Source: Methylomicrobium sp.
GTDB taxonomy: Bacteria; Pseudomonadota; Gammaproteobacteria; Methylococcales; Methylomonadaceae
Assembly (NCBI GenBank): GCA_007135635.1
Contig: SLIO01000333.1
Span: 1 to 10,386, forward strand
Direction: 5' to 3'
DNA: 10,386 nt
Below the pieces are notes generated by a model. It did no database searches, was not told where the DNA came from, and saw only the letters and a list, made by a program, of their open reading frames with translations. The position numbers and the translations under genes were made by a program. This document shows positions 5,901-10,386 of this stretch, piece by piece. Numbering within the stretch: the stretch's first letter is position 1; the number at the start of each line of letters is the position of its first letter.

Positions 5901-7385
5901 ATGAATACAGTCTTAACCGGCATTCTGGTTTATATATTGCTGCAGCTTTCGATCGGCATTTTCGTTTCGAAAAAAATCAAAACAGAAGACGATTATTTAT
6001 TGGCCGGACGCAGTCTCGGCGTCGGTCTTGCAACCTTGAGCGTGTTCGCGACTTGGTTCGGCGCCGAGACTTGCATCGGCGCTGCCGGGGCTGTATACGA
6101 AGAAGGCCTGTCCGGCGCGACACTCGATCCGTTCGGCTATTCGCTCTGTCTGGTTTTAATGGGCCTGGTCTTTTCAATTCCATTGTGGCGCCGGCAGCTG
6201 ACCACGTTGGCTGATTTGTTCAAACAACGCTATTCGCCACGGGTTGAAAAACTTGCGGTGTTGATGATGGTGCCCGGTACGATCATGTGGGCCGCCGCGC
6301 AAATTCGGGCATTCGGGCAAGTTTTATCGGCTACGTCCGGATTCGAAGTCGATCTGACAATTGCTTGCGCGGCGCTGGTCGTCATTATCTATACGATGTA
6401 TGGCGGTTTAATGGCCGATGTCATCACCGATGCGGTACAAGGTGTCGCGTTGATGATCGGTTTATGTATATTATTGACGATCATTGTAGACGCCGGCGGC
6501 GGTTGGCAGCCTTCGATTGCCTCGATCGAGCCGGAGCGTTTGGTTTTATTCAAAACTGCCGAGAACGAAAACTGGTTGGATATTCTGGAACATTGGATGA
6601 TTCCAATCGGCGGATCGGTAATCGCACAAGAACTGGTATCGAGAGTTCTGGCCTGCCGCTCTCCGCAGATAGCGCGCCAAGCCTGTTTGACCGGAGCCAT
6701 GTTATACCTATCGGTCGGCTTGATACCGGTCTTCATAGGCTTAATCGGTTATCGCTTGTTACCGGGCCTGGATCATCCCGAGCAAATCTTGCCTCAATTG
6801 GCGCAGCATTATTTACCGACTTTTTTGTATATCATTTTTGCCGGCGCGTTGATTTCGGCGATCTTGTCCACCGTCGACAGCGCACTGATGGCCGCTTCTG
6901 CGTTGCTTTCGCATAACCTGATCGTGCCGTTGTTGGGTACGATCGACGAAAGCCGCAAAGTTCGTATTGCACGACTGACCGTTTTGTCCGGCGGCATGGC
7001 CGCTTATTGGCTTGCCTTGCAAACCGACCGCGTTCACAGCCTGGTCGAACAAGCTTCGGCATTCGGCAGCGCCGGGATCGTGACCGTGGTGGTATTCGGT
7101 TTATTCACGCGCTTCGGTGGAGCCTACAGCGCTACCGGATCACTTTTAGCCGGAACCGCCATCTGGACCCTCGGACACTATGCATTCGATTTAAAAACAC
7201 CCTATCTCATCGCACTCGCCGGCGCAATTGCGGTTTATACGGCGCTTGCGCTTTTAGAACCGAAACTTCATAAGATTACTGACTTCCATATAAGATTACT
7301 GACTTCCATTAATGATGTCGATATCATCTCGATTCGGAAGTCATGCGCCAAACTGAAATTAATAAGCGTAACTCAACATCCATGA
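5901..7385 (+). CDS. Sodium:solute symporter family (SSS) transporter with altered C-terminus
   Basis: 494 residues, strongly hydrophobic, with about 12-13 predicted membrane spans. SSS-family landmarks are present: DYLLAGRSLG (31-40), SVFATWFGAET (48-57), the YGGLMADVITDAVQG block (167-181) and LISAILSTVDSALMAASALLS (317-337), the region that holds the Na+ site Ser/Thr residues in characterised members. The solute cannot be read from sequence; the family includes sugar, amino acid, carboxylate and urea carriers. The ATG at 5901 has no clear Shine-Dalgarno. The 3' end is odd: a perfect 20-bp tandem duplication (7270-7309) shifts the frame just before what would be a TAA stop, so the protein runs on 31 residues past His463. 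With a single copy it would end ...KLHKITDFH at 463 residues. The extended frame ends in TGA overlapping the ATG of the next gene. Confidence 0.88.
   Translation: MNTVLTGILVYILLQLSIGIFVSKKIKTEDDYLLAGRSLGVGLATLSVFATWFGAETCIGAAGAVYEEGLSGATLDPFGYSLCLVLMGLVFSIPLWRRQLTTLADLFKQRYSPRVEKLAVLMMVPGTIMWAAAQIRAFGQVLSATSGFEVDLTIACAALVVIIYTMYGGLMADVITDAVQGVALMIGLCILLTIIVDAGGGWQPSIASIEPERLVLFKTAENENWLDILEHWMIPIGGSVIAQELVSRVLACRSPQIARQACLTGAMLYLSVGLIPVFIGLIGYRLLPGLDHPEQILPQLAQHYLPTFLYIIFAGALISAILSTVDSALMAASALLSHNLIVPLLGTIDESRKVRIARLTVLSGGMAAYWLALQTDRVHSLVEQASAFGSAGIVTVVVFGLFTRFGGAYSATGSLLAGTAIWTLGHYAFDLKTPYLIALAGAIAVYTALALLEPKLHKITDFHIRLLTSINDVDIISIRKSCAKLKLISVTQHP
7270..7309 (+). repeat. Perfect 20-bp tandem duplication inside the symporter gene
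   Basis: Bases 7270-7289 and 7290-7309 are identical 20-mers (each begins ATAAGATTAC and ends GACTTCCAT). Twenty is not a multiple of three, so the second copy is read in a different frame from the first. Directly after the second copy comes TAA (7310-7312), which would be in frame with the symporter if only one copy were present. Identity of the two units implies a recent event, or an assembly error. Confidence 0.97.
7300..7343 (+). other. Nested hairpin between symporter and ferredoxin genes
   Basis: TGACTTCC (7300-7307) pairs perfectly with GGAAGTCA (7336-7343). Inside it, ATGAT (7312-7316) pairs with ATCAT (7323-7327) around a 6-base loop. The outer 5' arm is part of the 20-bp duplicated unit, so a second copy of that arm exists at 7280-7287. 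There is no T-run after it, so an mRNA-stabilising or intercistronic structure is more likely than a terminator. It also sequesters a possible ATG at 7343. Confidence 0.5.
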
Positions 7386-7582
7386 ATCCAGTAAGACCCG
7401 ACAAAAATATTGACGTACTCTGCACCTGTAGCGGCACAACCGAACAGCAAATTCGCCAACTCATCAATGAAGGCATTACCGATCCCGAAAGGCTGTCGAG
7501 GATTACCGGCGCCTGTTCGGGCTGCGGTTCTTGCGAACCTACCTTTATGGGTTTCGTAGGTTTGAAAGAACCGCTCGTTTAA
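7382..7582 (+). CDS. Bfd-like [2Fe-2S] ferredoxin domain protein
   Basis: 66 residues from the ATG at 7382. A C-T-C pair (residues 14 and 16) and C-S-G-C (45 and 48) give the CxC...CxxC ligand pattern of BFD-type [2Fe-2S] domains. The stretch between them (TTEQQIRQLINEG...DPERLSRITGAC) matches the small helical fold. An extra Cys51 follows at GSC. In bacteria, stand-alone Bfd reduces bacterioferritin to release iron, but no bacterioferritin is in the window and the domain also occurs in other redox proteins, so a role in iron release is only possible. Start choice: an in-frame ATG at 7343 would add 13 residues, but its GGAAG is only 2 bases away and lies in a hairpin. The 7382 ATG overlaps the symporter TGA (ATGA), although it has no clear Shine-Dalgarno of its own. 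Confidence 0.8.
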   Translation: MNPVRPDKNIDVLCTCSGTTEQQIRQLINEGITDPERLSRITGACSGCGSCEPTFMGFVGLKEPLV

Positions 7583-7616
7583 GATACTCTTTTCAGAGAC
7601 TACGGGCTTTGTGCGC

Positions 7617-8180
7617 CTAAGGCATCAAAGCCGAACGTAGCAGATTCGAAGTCGCTTGACCGCTGGTGGTGCTAACGTGGTCGACAACCACGGGAATAAA
7701 CTGATTAACCATACCTGGCGATAAATTCAGTTGCCTAAACGACGAATAAAGCGACTGCATAGTACCAATTGTTCCACCGGCGCCTCCCAGCATTGCAGCA
7801 CCACCGACCTGCGGTGCAGCAGCGAGCATTTCCGACATACCCGGAACGGATTGCGACAAGCCTGCGAATGCTTGTTGCGTCATATTCGTTTTGGCAGCTT
7901 GAAATATCGCGCCGGCCCCGCCCAGCGCTTGCTGCTGAGTTACGCCCAATTGACCGACTAGCGCTTCGGTTAAAGCCGTTTGAGTGGTAGGCACACTACT
8001 GGCAATCGCCGTTCCGGCCTCGATTGTTTGCCTTCCCGTTTGTGCGGTCTGACCCACTGTTGCCAAGCCCCTGTCTACAGTATCGATAGCGCTTTGCCCG
8101 GTCCCGCTCGTACCGGCGCACCCCGCAGTTGCGATTGAAATGAGTATTGCTGGGATATATTTATAATGATAATTTTTCAT
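7617..8180 (-). CDS. DUF2780 family lipoprotein
   Basis: 187 residues. The N-terminus is a lipoprotein signal (Lys at 2 and 7, hydrophobic 9-18, then T-A-G-C), giving lipidation at Cys21. Residues 22-65 are low in complexity and rich in Thr, Gln, Ala and Gly, like a tether. From about 68 the protein matches the DUF2780 (VcgC/VcgE) family: TEALVGQLGVTQQQALGGAG, then FAGLSQSVPGMSEMLAAAP, a Gly/Ala-rich linker (125-140), and LSPGMVNQFIPVVVDHV with a final LLRSAL. No enzymatic residues are evident and the family function is not established to my knowledge. The start is supported by AGGA on the minus strand (8187-8190). It is a single gene, convergent with the ferredoxin gene, and its stop is 34 bp away. 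Confidence 0.85.
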   Translation of the reverse strand: MKNYHYKYIPAILISIATAGCAGTSGTGQSAIDTVDRGLATVGQTAQTGRQTIEAGTAIASSVPTTQTALTEALVGQLGVTQQQALGGAGAIFQAAKTNMTQQAFAGLSQSVPGMSEMLAAAPQVGGAAMLGGAGGTIGTMQSLYSSFRQLNLSPGMVNQFIPVVVDHVSTTSGQATSNLLRSALMP

Positions 8181-8223
8181 ATTGCATCCTCAATGATTGC
8201 ATCAAGACTTTCGAGCTAACCAT

Positions 8224-8267
8224 GCCGATGGTCTCGACAAACGATCGGCCTCGTCAATGATGGCCGA
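8224..8267 (-). other. Mutually exclusive hairpins upstream of the DUF2780 gene
   Basis: GCCGAT (8224-8229) can pair with ATCGGC (8244-8249). TCGGCC (8245-8250) can instead pair with GGCCGA (8262-8267). The middle arm is shared, so only one stem can form at a time. The block lies 44-87 bases upstream of the lipoprotein start on the minus strand. This resembles a two-state leader, but no known RNA family is recognised. Confidence 0.3.
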
Positions 8268-8289
8268 ATTCAATACTTTTAGAGGCTAT

Positions 8290-8319
8290 CCTATATTTAA
8301 AGCTCCTCAATTATGTTAA
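8290..8319 (-). promoter_or_regulatory. Candidate promoter of the DUF2780 lipoprotein gene
   Basis: Reading the minus strand, TTAACA (8319-8314) and TATAGG (8295-8290) sit 18 bases apart. They match sigma-70 boxes at 5/6 and 4/6 positions. Transcription from here would start near 8283 and give a leader of about 100 bases carrying the alternative hairpins at 8224-8267. AT-rich DNA yields such matches by chance, so support is modest. Confidence 0.3.
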
Positions 8320-8459
8320 CCATGTTAAACGTTTGAAGGCCAAAATACCAAATTAAAATCCAAATTCCAGAGTATTGTATTTCGGTTGAGATAACGCCAA
8401 TTAGGAATCCCTATTTAAATAAAGTTCATCGATAACATCAGTGTCTTTTCAACGGAAGA

Positions 8460-8468
8460 TGCTAAAAT
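8460..8468 (+). promoter_or_regulatory. Candidate extended -10 promoter of the cupin gene
   Basis: TGCTAAAAT (TGn followed by a TATAAT-like TAAAAT) lies 31 bases before the cupin ATG. No good -35 box is visible at 16-18 bases upstream, which an extended -10 promoter can tolerate. The placement would give a leader of roughly 25 bases. Confidence 0.35.
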
Positions 8469-8499
8469 CGCCGCTCGTTATTTCTTATCAAGGATTTTT

Positions 8500-8775
8500 A
8501 TGACACAAATCAAGATTGAACATCAACCCAACGAAGCCCGTTTAGAAGAATTAGGCGTCTCGGATTGGGCTATTTGGGAAAAAGAAGTCTCCAAGTTCTC
8601 AATTGACTTCGATGAAACCGAAACGGCCTATATTCTCGAAGGCGAGATCATTGTTACGCCGAAAGGCGGCGAGCCAGTTCGCATTCTTCCTGGTGACTTA
8701 GTCGTTTTCCCCGAAGGCTTGAACAGCGATTGGGAAGTCGTTAAGCCATTGCGCAAACATTACAGCTACGATTAA
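8500..8775 (+). CDS. Small single-domain cupin protein (DUF861/Cupin_3 type)
   Basis: 91 residues covering just one cupin barrel. It follows the Cupin_3 pattern closely: DWAIWEKEVSKFSIDF (22-37), ETETAYILEGEIIVTPKGGEP (39-59), RILPGDLVVFPEG (61-73) and a final KHYSYD. Proteins of this group often lack a defined reaction; some relatives act in ethanolamine (EutQ-like) or ureidoglycolate metabolism, but none of those partner genes is nearby. Metal-binding histidines of the classical cupin motifs are largely absent (His88 is the only one in the barrel), so a catalytic role is uncertain and a binding or stress role is possible. AGGA (8491-8494) supports the ATG. It is monocistronic, flanked by a divergent lipoprotein gene and a convergent P-type ATPase gene. 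Confidence 0.85.
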   Translation: MTQIKIEHQPNEARLEELGVSDWAIWEKEVSKFSIDFDETETAYILEGEIIVTPKGGEPVRILPGDLVVFPEGLNSDWEVVKPLRKHYSYD

Positions 8776-8783
8776 ACCGAAAT

Positions 8784-8829
8784 GAAGCGGGCTTGCGATA
8801 TCGCTTGATATTTGCAAGCCTCAAGCTTC
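8784..8829. terminator. Hairpin between convergent cupin and P-type ATPase genes
   Basis: GGCTTGC (8790-8796) pairs with GCAAGCC (8814-8820), extended inside by ATAT/ATAT (8798-8801 with 8808-8811) and outside by GAAGC (8784-8788) with GCTTC (8825-8829). It fills the 67-bp gap between the two stop codons, where a bidirectional terminator is expected. No strong T-run follows on either strand, so intrinsic termination is likely rather than shown. Confidence 0.5.
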
Positions 8830-8842
8830 GCAGTGGGTTGAA

Positions 8843-10386
8843 TCATTTCTTTCGGTTCAGGCGCAACGAATTAACGATGACCGAAACCGAACTGAGTGCC
8901 ATCGCTGCCGATGCAATTGCTGGATTGAGTTTTCCGGCAACCGCAAACGGGATTGCTATCGCGTTATAACCGAATGCCCAAATCAGATTTTGTTTAATAA
9001 TACTCAGGGTATTTTCACTCAATTCGATAGCATCGGCGATTTTGCTAATGTCGCCGTCCAACAGCACCAAATCGGCTGCTTCGATGGCGATATCGGTGCC
9101 TTTATCGATCACCAGGCTGACATTAGCAGCCGCTAGCGCCGGCGCGTCATTAATGCCGTCGCCGATCATCGCGACCTTGTGCCCGCCTTCGCGTAACTGA
9201 CGAATCAACGCTAATTTTTGGGCAGGATCCGCTTCGGAATACACGGTAACGATTCCTACCTGCTCGGAAATATGCCGGGCCGCCAATTCGGTATCACCGG
9301 TCACCATCCAAGTATCGATCCCGGCTCGATGCAACTGTTCGACAACTTGACGGGCTGTAGGCCGGATCGTATCGGTTGCGGCAAACAACGCAGATGCATG
9401 CCTATCGATTGCCAGATAAATCAGCGTTTTTCCTTGCTGCGCCAATTGTTTCGCGGTCGCTCTGAGCGGCACAAGATCCACCTGGTGTTGCTTCATCCAT
9501 AAATCGCTTCCGAGTAATAACTGGCGACCGCCGATTTGAGCGCGAATGCCTCGGTCCGGCGTATTATGAAACTGCGACGATTCCATTAATTCGATGCCGC
9601 GTTCCTTGGCATAACGAACAATCGCCTGCCCTAAAAAGTGTTCGGAATTGAATTCCGCCGCTGCGGCAAATTGGACGATACGTTCATCATCGTAATCGGA
9701 TACATTGAACAAGTCGGTTATTTTGGCAATACCTTCGGTGATCGTACCGGTTTTATCGAATATGACGATATCGATAGACGCCGCCGTTTCCAGAACCTCG
9801 CCATTTCTGATATAAATGCCACGCCTTGCCGCCTGTCCGGTTCCTACCATCGTTGCCGCAGGCGTCGCCAAGCCCAGAGCACATGGGCACGAAATCAGTA
9901 AAACGGCAATTGCATTAGACAAAGCGTGTGCGACCCGCTCCCCAGCCCACAACCAGCCGCCGAAAGTAACTCCTGACAACACGATCACCGACGGTACGAA
10001 AACTGACGCGACACTATCGACGGTTTTTTGGAGTTGTAATTTGGACGCCTGAGCCTGATCGACCATATGTATCAAACCCGACAAGAAGGTATCCTTACCG
10101 GTTGCCGTAGCGCGCATTTGCAAGACGCCGCTGCCGTTGATGCTGCCGTCGTAAAGTTTATGACCAGGCTCCTTTATTGCGGGCATCGCGGAACCGGTTA
10201 CCATCGCTTCATTGACGCTGGATAAGCCCTTGATCACTTCGCCATCCACCGGAATGCGCTCGCCCGGCCTAATCAGAAGAATATCGCCGATCGCGATCTG
10301 TTCGGCCATGATTTTTAATTCTTCGCCATCTTTGAGCACGGTCGCTTGATGAGGCTGTAGATTCACCAGTTTACGTATATCCTGAA
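8843..10386 (-). CDS. CopA-like Cu+ P1B-type ATPase, C-terminal part (5' end outside window), with altered signature motifs
   Basis: The frame is open to the window edge, so the start and the N-terminal metal-binding and first membrane segments lie outside; about 513 residues are visible. Reading from the GTG codon at 10366 as residue 1: actuator domain (about 1-95), membrane helix pair with the metal site SCPCALGLATPA (C160, C162), phosphorylation motif DKTGT (204-208), nucleotide-binding domain (about 210-340), TGD (356-358), hinge GDGINDAP (402-409), and two final helices with YN (467-468) and MxxSS (489-493). CPC plus YN plus MxxSS is the Cu+/Ag+ (P1B-1) set, so copper(I) export or delivery across the inner membrane is likely. 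Three usually invariant motifs differ: TGE is TGS (57-59), the HP dipeptide is HF (243-244), and the N-domain GxG is DRG (271-273). The gene is convergent with the cupin gene. Confidence 0.9.
   Translation of the reverse strand, partial: QDIRKLVNLQPHQATVLKDGEELKIMAEQIAIGDILLIRPGERIPVDGEVIKGLSSVNEAMVTGSAMPAIKEPGHKLYDGSINGSGVLQMRATATGKDTFLSGLIHMVDQAQASKLQLQKTVDSVASVFVPSVIVLSGVTFGGWLWAGERVAHALSNAIAVLLISCPCALGLATPAATMVGTGQAARRGIYIRNGEVLETAASIDIVIFDKTGTITEGIAKITDLFNVSDYDDERIVQFAAAAEFNSEHFLGQAIVRYAKERGIELMESSQFHNTPDRGIRAQIGGRQLLLGSDLWMKQHQVDLVPLRATAKQLAQQGKTLIYLAIDRHASALFAATDTIRPTARQVVEQLHRAGIDTWMVTGDTELAARHISEQVGIVTVYSEADPAQKLALIRQLREGGHKVAMIGDGINDAPALAAANVSLVIDKGTDIAIEAADLVLLDGDISKIADAIELSENTLSIIKQNLIWAFGYNAIAIPFAVAGKLNPAIASAAMALSSVSVIVNSLRLNRKK

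Larger units (their letters stand above)
8181..8499. other. AT-rich divergent intergenic region
   Basis: 319 bases separate the minus-strand lipoprotein gene from the plus-strand cupin gene, and no coding region is supported. The half near the lipoprotein (8224-8267) holds overlapping GC-rich inverted repeats. The rest is clearly AT-rich, with two TGTTAA copies (8314-8319 and 8323-8328) and a palindrome AAACGTTT (8327-8334). An 8-base direct repeat ATTGCATC (8181-8188 and 8196-8203) covers part of the lipoprotein ribosome site. The region should carry both divergent promoters. Confidence 0.6.

Noticed and set aside
5759-6214. Plus-strand open frame of 151 codons spanning the gap and the start of the symporter gene
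   Set aside because: It overlaps the symporter in another frame for over 300 bases, and the shared part is Arg-rich with no domain, typical of an out-of-frame shadow.
6287-6916. Plus-strand open frame of 209 codons inside the symporter gene
   Set aside because: Arg-rich out-of-frame reading of a well-supported membrane protein gene with no recognisable domain.
7343-7381. Earlier ATG for the Bfd-like protein
   Set aside because: Its only purine-rich stretch is two bases from the ATG and the start lies in a predicted stem; it remains a possible alternative.
7587-7598. Small hairpin CTCT/AGAG between the convergent ferredoxin and lipoprotein genes
   Set aside because: A four-base stem without GC content or a T-run is too weak to call a terminator.
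8843-10386. ATPase as a decaying pseudogene because of its altered motifs
   Set aside because: The frame is intact through the whole visible length and the phosphorylation, hinge and three metal-site motifs are preserved, so divergence under constraint is more likely.

Overview
The window looks like a chromosomal stretch from a Gram-negative proteobacterium. Three features point that way: a Tat-exported phosphoesterase and secreted c-type cytochromes, an MCE/Mla-type envelope lipid transporter with an outer-membrane-type lipoprotein, and short tight operons. Moderate GC content and the gene mix (a surface or periplasmic diheme peroxidase fragment, several c cytochromes, a Cu+-ATPase) would fit a gammaproteobacterium such as a Methylococcales methanotroph. 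That placement is an impression, not a demonstration. I saw no rRNA, tRNA, CRISPR array, insertion sequence or phage gene.

Layout. (1) 1-2018, + strand: a periplasmic redox cluster. It holds the C-terminal half of a MauG/cytochrome c peroxidase-type diheme protein cut by the window edge (the first five residues are its CxxCH heme motif), a Tat-exported calcineurin-like metallophosphoesterase, and a small secreted monoheme cytochrome c. Spacings are short (14 and 21 bp) and strong Shine-Dalgarno sequences precede genes two and three, so this is probably one transcription unit. (2) 2084-5694, + strand: a four-gene MCE-type ABC lipid transporter (STAS-fused MlaE permease, MlaF ATPase, MlaD/MCE protein, PqiC-type lipoprotein). 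Together they would move lipids between inner and outer membrane. (3) 5901-7582, + strand: a sodium:solute symporter followed by a small Bfd-like [2Fe-2S] protein. A perfect 20-bp tandem duplication at the 3' end of the symporter gene bypasses a stop codon and adds 31 residues. (4) 7617-8180, - strand: a DUF2780 lipoprotein with a structured, AT-rich upstream region. (5) 8500-8775, + strand: a single small cupin. (6) 8843-10386, - strand: the C-terminal two thirds of a CopA-like Cu+ P-type ATPase, cut by the window edge, whose TGE, HP and GxG signature motifs are all altered while the phosphorylation, hinge and metal-site motifs are intact.

Most of this is recognisable family content. The items most worth a second look are the stop-bypassing duplication in the symporter gene with its adjoining hairpin, the atypical catalytic residues of the P-type ATPase, and the peroxidase/phosphoesterase/cytochrome cluster, whose substrate is unknown.
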